A DNA stretch of 64,000 nucleotides from Triticum aestivum (lineage: Eukaryota > Streptophyta > Magnoliopsida > Poales > Poaceae): contig NC_057810.1 of the NCBI RefSeq assembly GCF_018294505.1, positions 207,470,113 to 207,534,112 of the forward strand, given 5' to 3'. The notes beneath the pieces are model-generated. The model was not told the DNA's origin. It worked only from the letters and a program-made list of their open reading frames with translations, and did no database searches. The translations under genes were made by a program, and so were the position numbers. This document shows, one piece after another, positions 22,655-34,638 of the stretch (positions are counted from its first letter, which is position 1; every line of letters starts with the position of its first letter).

Positions 22655-23032
22655 GCATCCCCAAGCTTAATTCCTGCTCGTCCTCGAGTAGGTAAATGAT
22701 AAAAGAAAGAATTTATGAAGTATGAATGCTAGCAGGTGCACAAGTTTGATCAATGATAATTTCAATCACCTTTTCTAGCATGATTATATGTCATAATAGT
22801 AGTTCATCTCATAAAACTTCTCACGAACAAGCAACAAGCAATTCACATGTTAAAGCATAGACCATAAACTTTCTTGAAAAGTAGCAAACTTCATTCTTAG
22901 TCATCAAACAATTACAATTCATCTTATTTTCAGGAAGGGTCTATGTCAGAGCTTTGATTTAGCAGACTCCACATACTCAACTATCATATAGTCTTCTACA
23001 ATTGCTAACACTCACGCAATACTAATGGTTAT
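22655..23032 (-). other. Athila polypurine tract and 3' untranslated region
   Basis: On -, AAGCTTGGGGATGC (22668-22655) directly precedes the 3' LTR start TGATACGTC. The remaining 360 bp is AT-rich without an ORF and continues at 29874 after the nested element. Confidence 0.8.
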
Positions 23033-23670
23033 TGTCGTGGATTTGTCACGGCAGATGTCCTTAGTGTCAGGACTTAGTCGCGAGGCCAACGCATCTATGT
23101 GGTAGCTTGAGAGGGGTTGAGCGGAATCGCGAGATGCAACACAAGACAGGGATTTAGATAGCTTCGGGCCCCGGGAAACATCATCCGGTAAAACCCTACA
23201 TGCTGTTTGAGGCTAGGTCTCATTATCATCACGAGGGAGTCGCCGTAAACCGGCTCTCCTCTTTGTGTCTAGCCCTAAGATTGTTTCTTCTTGCTTGTAG
23301 CTTGTCCTTTCTAACTTGTCCCTCTTCGGGGAACCCTGCCCCTCCTTATATATGTTGAAGGGGCGGGTTACATGTGGAGTCCTATTAGGATAAGGACTAA
23401 TCTATCTCTAATACAAACCGGATACAAGTCCGGGTCTTCCTTGTAAAGTAAATATTCCTCACGCCTTTTCTCTTAAACCGACCCACCATAGCATGATCCG
23501 GCCTTCCATAAACCGCCCGTTGGGCCACCGGGTCTTGTCGCTCCTCTGACCAGCCTACCGGATTACCAATGAATCGTAAACCGCCATGTCCAAGTGGGTC
23601 GTCAGTGAATCGCCAAACTCTAGCCGGGTCATACATCCGGCGGTTTATACCGCGGGGTATATCCCCGACA
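23033..23670 (-). repeat. 3' LTR of the ORF-less element
   Basis: 638 bp, on + TGTCGTGGATTTGTCACGG ... ATCCCCGACA. A TATA-like box on - lies near 23346-23353 (TTATATAT on +). Open frames in it are not shared with any known domain. Confidence 0.95.
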
Positions 23671-26600
23671 TTAGCCCCCAGTTTAATTTGGATTCATCCA
23701 TGTTAAACTGATCTGCAACAAGAACAAATTTGTCGGGTTGTGCTCCGGTTTAAGAATTCTTTTGAACCGGTATCTGATCATTCTGAAGTCCTTGTCATTT
23801 CCTTCTTCTAGAAAATCTGGGTCAATAAACAGCTTCATACTCAATTTGCTGACATTAGTTTCTCACAAAGAAATATTGTGAAGAATAATCCACTTGAATC
23901 GGCTTCCAAAGCGTCGGTTTAAGAAATTTTGGTCTTGAAATACTCATCTGAAATTCATCTGGTTTGAAGATGTAGAACTTACCGGTTTATGATTACCACC
24001 ATTGTCGGGTTATAAAAACTGATAATTCCGGGTCATGATTGTTCCCAACGCCGGTTTAATCTGGTTTACTCCAAACTGAAAATTTGGAAGATACTTCTCC
24101 CTTATATCCATATTACCTGTAGCCCCCAAGTCTTGAACAAAACAAAGTTATGGTTTAAGACTTGCTTCAATATCAATACTGCCACTTTTGAAGAAATCCA
24201 TGTTGTTCATCCCAGTCACTAGTAAAAACTGAATACTCCATACTATGTAGCCCCCAAGTGCCGGGTTGTCATGCTTGCAGCAACCTGGGACTTATAATTG
24301 TCTTATACTCATAAAAAACTTCAACCAGCGTAGCCCCCAAGGGCCGGGTCATTATGCAATAATGAGCAGGGACTTTGTAGGTATAATCATGTAGATTTGA
24401 GCAATGATGTGTAGCCCCCAAGGGCCGGCTTAGTAGGATAATATTAAGTTGGGACTTGATATATACTTCAATGAAAATAACATCATATGATGTAACCCCC
24501 ATCATGGGCTTGAATCCACGTCCATAAGGTTAAGAGCATTGTACTTTACCAACTGAGCAGCGGACCCTTCAATATAATGGATTTAACTTGTGTACCTTGA
24601 GTTGTTGACAGGAGCAATTGGTAGCCCCCAAGGGCCGGCTCATTATAATGTGATGAGTCGGGTCTTCAATAATATGAGCAAAAAATAACTTTGCATTAGC
24701 CCCCAAGTGTCATGGTGCATGCTTGCAGCGACATGAGACTTGCATATTTGATGTAATCTCAACTTAAATAATGTAGCCCCCAAGTGCCGGGTTGTAAGCC
24801 TGCAGCAACTCGGGACTATTCCTTCGATTGTAGAATAAATTATATCCATTGATAATATGATAGCCATTGTGCTAAAGCGACTTTGAAAACCTTAATCATA
24901 ATACTGGCTATTGATAACCATAACAAAAATCCAGCCAAGTTTGGTTATTTGAATAATATACCCAATGATTTATAAGCGCATAATTCCAATGGCGCAGTCC
25001 AAATATATGTTGGCGACTTATAGTCCAAAGCCAGGCCGGTTTAATAAACACCGGATAATTTCTCATCATATACTGGCGACTTATCGTCTTAAAGCCAGGC
25101 CGGTTTAATAAACACCGGATAATTTATCATCATGCTTTATTCAACCTGTGATATTGAATCACATTGCTGGTTTTACCAACTTTTTGTAGTAAGAGTGATA
25201 ACCCCAATCTTGAGTAATGATAACTCCTTTCATACTGTGCCGGTTGATGATAAACCGTACCGGGTTGTGATAAACACCAGTTTAACCATATATAATACTG
25301 GCGACTCGTAGTCAAACCAGACTGGGCTGATAGTCTCCGGATTATAACTTGATCCTGTATTGACAACTTGTAATTGAAAGTCAAGCCGGGTTTATGAATG
25401 TCGGTTTACTCCATAATAGGATGATAACATAAAATCAAACCGGGCAGACAGTCTCCGGATTAGGATTTGACCGTGTTCCACCAATTTGTAATTGACAGTT
25501 TGAAACGGATTAACAATGTCAGTTTAAAAATGCAACAAAAATCAAATAACAGTTATGAAAAAATATGGAAACAAAGGCAATGATAAGACCATTTGCAAAA
25601 AGAGGCTTTACTAAGCCGATCAGATGGTGTTACCATGGTCGGACACGACCAAGCTCCCAATAAGGTGTAGCCATGGTTCAAGTCAGCCAGGTCCCCAAAT
25701 GATTCGTGGCATATATGCCAGATCAAGAGGCGTGGCAATGGTTCGGGTTCGACCAAGCCCCCAAGTGATTTTGTGGCCTTAGGCCGACCAAGAGGCGTGA
25801 CTGGTTCAGACTTGACCATGTCCCCAAGTGATCTGGTGGCTGTCACCTATCAAAAGGTGTCGCGTTGGTTCGGACACGACCAAGGCCCCCAGTGATGTTA
25901 TGGCACTAGGCCGATCAAGAGGCGTGGCTATGGTTCGGATACGACCAAGCCCCCAAGTGACCAATAATATGATAAGCCAATAAGGCATGATACCCATGTT
26001 TGGACCGCACATCATGGCAGCAAGTCTTCTTCGGCACCCTTTAACTTTTTGCAAGAGATAAATCCTTCTTGAACCGGGATTTTGAACCGGATATTGAGAT
26101 CTTCAAAGCTTTGTAGGAGACATCTTTCCCTTGAACCAGATTTCAAACCGGAATCCTTATTTTTAGCCGGAAATTTTCTGACGGCCTTTAAACTCGAACT
26201 TGCGAGAAGTTAATTTCCTTTTGAACTGGACATTGTTAAACCGGATTTGAGTGCTTCAGAGCTTTGTAGGAGAATAGATTTTTCTTGAACCGGATTGTAA
26301 ACCGGAGTCATTTCTGATGACCCGGAACTTCTTCGAGCTGGGATTGTATAACTGTCATATACTTCCTAAGCCGGAAATTTTCTGACGGTCTTTAAACTTT
26401 CATCAATATAACAGTAGCCTCCGGGACCGGGTTATCCTTCCCTCCATCGTCCTGGGGTTCTTAAATTTTCTGAAACTGGCAAGATTCGCTGAGCCATGTC
26501 ATCGTAGCCCCCGAGTCTCAAAGGTGACTCGAGGAGTTGGCTTGAGACTCTCCATATTTGACCGTGATATAAACCGGCATAACTTGTATATCATTGGCGT

Positions 26601-29210
26601 TGATAACACGATGTGAATCCATAGAAGGTTGAGGTGACTGCGGCGGGTTGTAAATGATCCCATATAAGCCGTGTCAGCAACTCGGCCAATGGTTCCTTCC
26701 AACTGGCGATTTGAAGTTAATCAAAACTGTAGTGGCGGCGATTTGTGCGCCCAATAACCAGCTCATGCAGACAGGTGCGGCCCGGTATGTTGATGTAGAC
26801 CAGGCCGCGAGAGACGGACGGAAAATACGACCGCAGCATCAGAGGCCGCACAGACAGATGAGTCAATCGCGGCGTTGTAAACCGGTTCGGACGGGCGAGT
26901 TGATGTAAACCGGGCCGTAAGGGCGGCGTCTTGCACGCGTCCATTCACCATGTAATGTGGAACGGACGAACACCGGGCAGGACGTTGCCAGCGCGTGCTT
27001 CGTACCCATGGTATAAACCACGTTTATAATGAATAATTTTCCTGCATACAATATTGCAGACCAAGGCAAAGATAAACTGCTCTCTGACAAAAATAATATG
27101 CACTAATAAAATATATATTAGATGGATATCACCTGATGTGTTAGGCCAGAAATTATCCGCCATGGAGTTGATGATCACCACAGTGATGCTAAAATTAATC
27201 ACGGCCGAGTCGGCCAGACGAGCAGACAGATGATCCGGCCGCGGTGTTGTAAACCGGTGCGGACGAGCAAGTTGTCCTTCGTGTTGTAAACCGGCATGGG
27301 CGCGTGATCCGGCCGCGAGAGCGGACGGGCGAGTCGTCCATGGTGTTGTAAGCCGGTGTGGTCGCGAAAAACGGCCACGGCGTTGGAAACAGCCCGGACT
27401 CGGGCGAGACAAAACGCGGACGCGGACGATGAGTCAGTCACGCATGCGGATGTAGCGGGGGCAGTGACTTGCACAAATAATGCTGGCGCGCACCCTTTAT
27501 GCAACACCCTTGTAAGGAATAATGGTCCTGCGAAAAATTATCATAGACCAAGTAATTGTTCTTTGATGAAACAATACATACTAAAAGTAGACAGAAAAAA
27601 ATAGCACCTGATATATTTTGTCTGATAAACGCAGACACTGTTGATGTATAATGCTTGGTGCGCGTCCTGATGATTTTTCTGATGTGTGTGATACTAATAG
27701 TCCTCATGTAGTACTCTCGTGAGAAGTACTATTAGTAGTGGACCTTGGATTTGGTTCTCCACGTAGCACATTATTAGGTTTGGTTTCATGGATACTTCTG
27801 TCATCAGATTTCCATTGTTGATTGTTCACCACGTAGTGTCGGGCTTGCAGCTTTTGACAGCATGTTGCCGCCCAATATGGCCTTCCTTGCAATTTCTGTC
27901 TGAGCACGTGTGGGTGTACAGCGCAGTTCTTGTTGCTGCCACAACCACATATTCACAGGTAGCAGCAACCTGTTGATGTACAGCTGTAGGCTTCCTGGGA
28001 TTTGATCCGGCAGTGGTGGTGAGCTAGCAGTGCGTCGTGGCACGACTGAAGCTAGCCCAAGGCAGAGGTAGGCCACAGCAGCGGGAACAGCGCAAGGAAA
28101 GATGGGACAGCAGCTTCGACCGTGGTTAAGGCCAGGCGGCAACTCGCAGACGGTCCTTGAAGCAGCCCAGCAGTGGAAAACGACTTGGTTTGAGAGTGAG
28201 TTGGTTGGTTCGGTTGACTGAAATAACGGTAGCTCTCAGCAGACGATCGGCTTAGATGCAGTGCAGGCCTGCAGTCTAGGAGGCGAGCACGGCGGTTTAA
28301 TACATCACGGCCTGCAGTTAAAGCGGCTTGACCCTGGAGCCATGGCGATTTGTTCGGAGACGGCTCAGCAGAGGTGTAGCAGCTCGTGGCGGGTCGTCGC
28401 CACGGCTCGGAGGCCACTGCTGTAGAAGTAGTAGCGATGCGGAGGCGGGCGATGCCAAAGCGTCGAGGTAAGCCGGGGAGGTGAGCCGGGGAGCGTCGAG
28501 ACCGAACAGTCGGTGCGGCTGCTGCGCGGGAGCGAGGACTCGCAGGGGTGGGCGAGCTTGAGAAGTCCAGTAGGCAGCCGGCGAAGCAAAGCGACAGCGG
28601 CGTAGGCGAGTCCGTGTCTGCGACTGCCTCCTGTTTTTCTTTTTAATCATTGCCACTTTTTTTTATGATGCACGCGAGTACTGGTTGTACTCGGCTTGCC
28701 AGATCTGTAGACGAGCGTTGCCAGAAAAACTCTTCCTTTTCGGTCTCTCGAAAGATTGCCGCCTCGTTCTTTTTCCTAGTAGCCTCGGTTTGCTCGTACC
28801 AATCAAATGATTTGCTAGCACAAAACAGTAGTAGCTTTCGACATATCCTTTGGATTTTACTCGGTCCTGACGCCGGAAAGAGTAGTACCGTAGTACTAGC
28901 AGTCTTTAGCAGATCGATTTTATGAAACCGCCTCGGGTCTTGACCCTTGCCTCCTCACGCGTATGCTCACGTAGATTGATCTGACGCGGTGTGTGGTAGC
29001 TGGAGCACAATTCCTGTCGGCCTTGGCGACATGCGACTAGCAGCAAAATATTGGTCTTCTGTCCGGATTTGACGGATCACGCTTTATCGGCGGTATATAC
29101 AGGAACGCCAAACCCTAAATTCCCTTGAACTCAAAACTCATATTGGACGGTTGCAAACTTCTCGATCCCTAGAAACGATCCCTTCAAGAACTCAACACCA
29201 TTGTGCGATA
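23671..29210 (-). other. Non-coding interior of the ORF-less element
   Basis: Three textures can be seen. 24120-24790 has at least seven spaced copies of TAGCCCCCAAG on + (CTTGGGGGCTA on the sense strand). 25640-25980 has repeated 'GACCAAGCCCCCAAGTGA' lines. 26750-27370 is GC-rich with repeated GTTGTAAACCGG and GGACGGGCGAGT pieces. 27700-29210 is mixed; a (CAG/CTG)-rich part lies near 28000-28600 with several short open frames that I cannot assign. No retroviral-type domain was found in any frame. Confidence 0.75.
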
Positions 29211-29228
29211 GCCCCACGGTGGGCGCCA
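29211..29228 (-). other. Primer-binding site of the ORF-less element
   Basis: On -, TGGCGCCCACCGTGGGGC starts two bases after the 5' LTR end. The TGGCGCC start resembles sites used by several plant Gypsy groups. The tRNA is not assigned. Confidence 0.75.
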
Positions 29229-29230
29229 AC

Positions 29231-29868
29231 TGTCGTGGATTTGTCACGGCAGATGTCCTTAGTGTCAGGACTTAGTCGCGAGGCCAACGCATCTATGTGG
29301 TAGCTTGAGAGGGGTTGAGCGGAATCGAGAGACGCAACACAAGACAGGGATTTAGACAGCTTCGGGCCCCGGGAAACATCATCCGGTAAAACCCTACATG
29401 TTGTTTGAGGCTAGGTCTCATTATCATCACGAGGGAGTCGCCGTAAACCGGCTCTCCTCTTTGTGTCTAGCCCTAAGATTGTTTCTTCTTGCTTGTAGCT
29501 TGTCCTTTCTAACTTGTCCCTCTTCGGGGAACCCTGCCCCTCCTTATATATGTTGAAGGGGCGGGTTACATGTGGAGTCCTATTAGGATAAGGACTAATC
29601 TATCTCTAATACAAACCGGATACAAGTCCGGGTCTTCCTTGTAAAGTAAATATTCCTCACGTCTTTTCTCTTAAACCGACCCACCATAGCATGATCCGGC
29701 CTTCCATAAACCGCCCGTTGGGCCACCGGGTCTTGTCGCTCCTCTGACCCGCCTACCGGATTACCAATGAATCGTAAACCGCCATGTCCAAGTGGGTCGT
29801 CAGTGAATCGCCAAACTCTAGCCGGGTCATACATCCGGCGGTTTATACCGCGGGGTATAACCCCGACA
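29231..29868 (-). repeat. 5' LTR of the ORF-less element
   Basis: 638 bp, same length as its partner and about 99% identical by eye. Ends at 29868, followed by TSD GTTAT. Confidence 0.95.
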
Positions 29869-29873
29869 GTTAT

Positions 29874-30790
29874 GGAGTTTAAATCGGACACTGAGAAAGA
29901 TAGGAGCTTATAGTGTTGCCTCCCAACGTATTCACCTTTGGGTGATGTCAACAATAATAGTTCATGCTAACTTACATCCAATTGGATATATATATCGGGA
30001 TCTTTCCAACACGAGGTGCTTGCCAAAGGATAAAATGAAAAGGGGAAAGGTGAAGATCACCTTGACTCTTGCATAAAGTAAAAGACATAAAGTAAAAGAT
30101 AGGCCCTTCGCAGAGGGAAGCAGAGGTTGTCATGCACCTTTATGGTTGGATGCACAAAATCTTAATGCAAAAGAACGTCAGTTTATATTGCCACTTGTAT
30201 ATGGACCTTTATTATGCAGTTCGTCGCTTTTATTGCTTCCATTACAAGATCGTATAAAGCTTATTTTCTTCACACTAATAGACCATACATATTTAGGGAG
30301 CAATTTTTATTGCTTGCACCGATGACAACTTACTTGAAGGATCTTACTCAATCCATAGGTAGATATGGTGGACTCTCATGGCAAAACTGGGTTTAAGGAT
30401 ATTTGGAAGCACAAGTAGTATCTCTACTTGGTGCAAGGAATTTGGCTAGCATGAGGGGGAAATGCAAGCTCAACATGTTTGAATGATCCATGACAATATA
30501 CTTTAACTGAGATGTGAGAAAACATAACCCATTACATTGTCTTCCTTGTCCAACATCAACTCTTTAGCATGTCATACTTAATGAGTGCTCACAATTATAA
30601 AAGATGTCTAAGATAGTATATTTATATGTGAAATCTCTCTTTCTTCAATATTCTTTCATGAATTTTTCAAATGACCAATACAACGCTTGCTAACCTTCAA
30701 TAAATTTACAACCTCTACTTCTTAAATGTGAAGTCATTAATCCCCATGAGAAAAGCAAATGAAACATATATAATTTCAGATTTATGACAT
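29874..30790 (-). repeat. 3' untranslated module shared with the pol-bearing Athila halves
   Basis: About 0.9 kb that recurs at about 38900-39880 (same strand) and about 45400-46330 (opposite strand). Marker text is TATGGTGGACTCTCATGGC at 30364, 39459 and, reversed, about 45769-45786. No ORF is conserved across the three. It likely carries cis signals for the element RNA. Confidence 0.85.
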
Positions 30791-32561
30791 TCAACTCATT
30801 CAACCATTTACTCATAGGATATAAGTGAAGCACACGAGTAAATGAAAAACTACTTCAAAAAGATATAAGGGAAGATCAATGAGTAGCTAAATAAATTATG
30901 TAACTATGTGAAGACTATCTCTCATTTAAGAATTTCAGATCTTGGTATTTTATTCAAACAGCAAGCAAAACAAAATAAAATGACATTGCAAGGATAGCAC
31001 AACTCATGTGAAGAAGCAAAAACTTAGGTTCAACCGATACTAACCGATAGTTGTTGAAGAAGAAAGGTGGGATGCCTACCGGGGCATCCCCAAGCTTAGA
31101 TGCTTGAGACTTCTTGAAATATTATCTTGGGGTGCCTTGGGCATCCCCAAGCTTGAACTTTTGTGTCTCCTTCATTCCTCTCATATCATGGTTTCTCTTT
31201 TTATCAAAAGCTTCATCCACACCAAACTCAACAACAACTCATGAGATAGGTTAGTATAAACCAATGCAAAAACCTTATCATTTTCTACTGTAACGAATCA
31301 CTAAAATAATTATTCAACATTACATATTAAATTCCTCTGCATATTTAATACTCCTATCCTCAAATAGAATCATTAAACAAGCAAACATATGCAAACAATG
31401 CAACCATAACAGCAATGTGCCAAAACAATATAGTCTGTAAAGAATGCAAGAGTATAAATACTTCCCTAACTCCAACAATTATGAGAAAAATACTACGATG
31501 TAGAAGATTTATCAGATCTCAATATGCAAAAAGTTTCAACATTATACCATTCTCTGACTTTTCTAGGGAATTTTTGCAACAGCGGTAAACTTTCTGTTTT
31601 CCAACAGCAACATGTATACTAGCAAAATAAGCATGGGAAAGGCTATCCTTGACATTCTTATTGAAACTAAAGATGCAAAACATTATTATAAATAACATCA
31701 AGCAAACACTAACAAAAGAAAATGATGCTCCAAGCAAAACACATATCATGTGGTGACTAAAAATATAGCTCCAAGTAAAGTTATCGATGAACGAAGACGA
31801 AAGAGGGGATGCCTTCCGGGGCATCCCCAAGCTTAGGCTCTTGGTTGTACTTAAATATTACCTTGGGGTGCCTTGGGCAACCCCAAGCTTAGGCGCTTGC
31901 CAATCCTTATTCCATAGTCCATCGAATCTTTACCCAAAACTTGAAAACTTCACAACACAAAACTCAACAGAAAACTCGTAAGCTCCGTTAGTATAAGAAA
32001 ATAAAACCACCACTTAGGTACTGTAATGAACTCATTCTAAATTCATATTGGTGTAATATCTAATATATTCCAACTTATCTATGGCTTATACCCTCCAATA
32101 CTACTCATTTATACCCTCCAATACTACTCATAGATTCATCAAAATAAGCAAACAACACATAGAAAAGAGAATCTGTCAAAAATAGAACAGTCTGTAGTAA
32201 TCTGTATCAAACGTATACTTATGGAACTCCAAAAATCCTACCAAATTAGTAAGTTATAAGAAATTTTTATACCAATCCAGAGCAAAAATAATCAGATCAA
32301 AAAAACGTTTCTGTGAATTAACAGAACTAATTTACTGGGTGCAAAAGTTTCTGATTCTCAGCAGGATCAACACAACTATCACCGTAAGCTATCCTAAAGG
32401 TCTTACTTGGCACTTTATTGAAACGAAAGCTATAAACATGATTACTACTGTAGCATAATCATGTGAACACACAAAAACAGTAAGGATAAATATTGGGTTG
32501 TCTCCCAACAAGCGCTTTTCTTTAATGCCTTTCTAGCTACGCATGATGATGACAATGATAC
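30791..32561 (-). other. Non-coding Athila interior
   Basis: AT-rich, no convincing ORF. 30830-31060 is near-identical to the end of the window (63790-64000), tying this element to the third Athila copy. Two similar blocks (31068-31165 and 31798-31895) each contain GGCATCCCCAAGCTT twice or nearly so, with a small palindrome GGATGCC..GGCATCC. Confidence 0.75.
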
Positions 32562-34451
32562 TCACATAAAAGATAAGAATCGAAACATAACGGGAGCATC
32601 ATGAAGCATATGTCTAGCACATTTAAGCCTAACCCACTTCCTATGCATAGGGATTTTGTGAGCAAACAACTTATGGGAATAAGAATCAACTAGCATAGGA
32701 AGGCAAAACAAGCATAAGTTCAAAACTTGAAGCACATAGAGAGGAAACTTGACATTATTGCAATTCCTACACGCATATGTTCCTCCCTCATAATAATTTT
32801 CAGTAGCATCATGAATGAATTCAACAATATAACCAGCACCTAAAGCATTCTTTTCATGATCTACAAGCATAGAAAATTTACTATTCTCCACATAAGCAAA
32901 ATTCTTCTCATGAATAGTAGTGGGAGCAAACTCAACAAAATAATTATCATGTGAGGCATAATCCAATTGAAAACCAAAATCATGATGACAAGTTTCATGG
33001 TTATCATTATTCCTAATAGCATACAAGTCATCAAAATAATCATCATAGATAGCAACTTTGTTCTCATAATCAATTGGAACCTCTTCTGAAATAGTGGAAT
33101 CATCAATAAATAAAGTTGACACTCTTCCAAATCCACTTTCATGTTCATCACAATAAGATTCAACATCCTCCAAAATAGTGGAATCACTACTTCCTAAAGT
33201 TGACACTCTTCCAAACCCACTTTCATATTCATCACAATAAGATTCAACATCCGCCAAAATAGTGGGATCACTACTTCCTAAAGTTGACACTCTTTGAAAC
33301 CCACTTTCATCAATATAATCATCATAGGTAAGAAGCATGCTATCATCATAACAACTTTGCATATCAAAACTTGGGAGGCAAAAAATATAATATTCATTAA
33401 ACGTAGCATCCCCAAGCTTGGGACAAACATTAATTTCAGCAAATATATTCTCAAATATGTCATCCTCATCAAACATAGCTTCCCCAAGCTTGGGCCTTTT
33501 CATATCATAAGCATAATCACTCTCATCATTAATAGTATGGATAGCACCAATAGTATAGCAATTATCATCATCACAATGAGTAGTAGGAGCAACATCATTC
33601 GAGAGAGATACCTTTTTACCTTTGTTGCTCCTTCTTTTCCTTTTCACATTATGTGTGGGTTCAACCTTCTTCTTTGAGCTCCTTATAGATGAGATTGGTT
33701 GAATAGAAAGCTCCTCCTCGTTACCTGGTTCATCACAAGAAATAATAGGAGGAGATTGGGAAGTATCTTCCCTTTCATTAGTATTCTCTTCATCTTCTAA
33801 TTGCTTTCTTTTCTTTAGGTAATTGGCAATATAAGGATTTTCAACGCAATTCACTGCAAAATACAAATAAATCTTCCCTAGATCAAAATCAAGACATCTA
33901 TTAAGATTAAATTTTCGAATACCCTCACTTATACGTTTCATTTCTTCATACCCCAAAAGAAGACTAAGCTCTTTATGATGCTCAAGGGTAATCAAGTTAT
34001 CACAATTTTTGGACACGATTCGGTCATGAAACAACTTGCATTGGAGATTTAAATGACCACGTTCATTGCAAAGTTCATAAGGAGCACGAAAAATATTGAA
34101 TCTTTCAGCACAATCATCAAGACTTTCTTGCAAACCTTTAGTTTATAAATACTTATGCCTCTAGCAATATCTATTTTCCCTATTTGGTGTGTACTTTCAA
34201 ACCCAATCTACTCCACGAAAATATGCATGCTTATAAGAGATATTTTCATCATAACTAGTGCAATCATCATTAGTACTATGGATATTCAAAGAGTTTATAC
34301 TAACAACATTGCAATCATGCTCATCATTCAAAGATTTAGTATCAAGCATTCTATAGATTTCTTCTTCTAGCACTTGAGCACAATTTTCCTTTTCATCAAA
34401 CTCACGAAAGATATTAAAAAGATGAAGTGTATGAGACAAACTTAACTCCAT
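32562..34451 (-). CDS. Large acidic repeat protein of the pol-less Athila element, split by stops
   Basis: The main open part is 523 codons (34133-32562), preceded by an 84-codon part 34451-34197 starting MELSLSHTLHLFNIF, next to the primer site where gag normally lies. The main part reads MQESLDDCAERFNIF; the NIF-type repeat of the start suggests an internal duplication. About residues 140-190 hold a basic KRKRRSNKGKK patch, a possible nuclear or RNA-binding signal. The centre is strongly acidic with about 2.7 copies of a 28-residue repeat (ESGFGRVSTLGSS...). A Cys/His pattern (CRNCNNV) lies near residue 457. No retrotrans_gag, protease or RT motif is visible. Function unknown. It may be a diverged structural protein or an acquired ORF. 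The gap at 34134-34196 holds stops. Confidence 0.65.
33066..33330 (-). repeat. 84-bp in-frame tandem repeat
   Basis: Units start near 33118, 33202 and 33286 (period exactly 84 bp, 28 codons), with partial units at both ends. The encoded unit contains VSTLGSSDxTILxDVESYCDE. Keeping a multiple of three argues that the frame was selected when the repeat grew. Confidence 0.88.
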
Positions 34452-34548
34452 TTTTTTGTAGTTTTCTTTTATAAACTAAACTAGTGATAAAACAAGAAAC
34501 AAAAAGATTTGATTGCAAGATCTAAAGATATACCTTCAAGCACTCACC

Positions 34549-34566
34549 TCCCCGGCAACGGCTCTA
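34549..34566 (-). other. Second, degenerate primer-site-like sequence
   Basis: On +, TCCCCGGCAACGGCTCTA followed by GAAAAGAGCTTA. It repeats the true primer site and its spacer 62 bp away, with changes at the critical CCA-pairing end. Confidence 0.7.
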
Positions 34567-34610
34567 GAAAAGAGCTTAGTTGACGGGGTGTGAGTGCCGC
34601 TTACCTAGCC

Positions 34611-34628
34611 TCCCCGGCAACGGCACCA
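34611..34628 (-). other. Athila primer-binding site (tRNA-Asp type)
   Basis: On -, TGGTGCCGTTGCCGGGGA, ten bases from the 5' LTR end. It differs at one base from TGGCGCCGTTGCCGGGGA, complementary to the 3' end of plant tRNA-Asp, the primer of Athila-type elements. This supports the Athila assignment. Confidence 0.82.
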
Positions 34629-34638
34629 GAAAAGAGCT

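Larger units (their letters stand above)
23033..29868 (-). mobile_element. ORF-less LTR retrotransposon nested in the Athila element
   Basis: 6836 bp with LTRs of exactly 638 bp each (23033-23670, 29231-29868), TG...CA ends, and perfect TSD GTTAT (23028-23032, 29869-29873). On -, the primer site lies at 29228-29211 and a tract AACTGGGGGCTAA precedes the 3' LTR. About 7 differences between the LTRs (hand count, about 1.1%) make it the youngest insertion here. The interior (23671-29210) shows no gag or pol. It is a large non-autonomous element. I do not recognise the family. Confidence 0.93.

Noticed and set aside
23397..23636. 79-codon ORF in the ORF-less element LTR (and its twin at 29595-29954)
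   Set aside because: Present only because both are LTR copies; no homology to proteins recalled.
24120..24790. CRISPR-like array of repeats and spacers
   Set aside because: Repeats are short, degenerate and irregularly spaced, with no cas genes and in a plant retroelement.
28052..28656. Small - strand ORFs of 74-121 codons
   Set aside because: Compositional frames in GC-rich non-coding interior; no start context, domain or copy to compare.
33294..33677. 127-codon Ile-rich + strand ORF
   Set aside because: Shadow of the acidic repeat ORF on the opposite strand.
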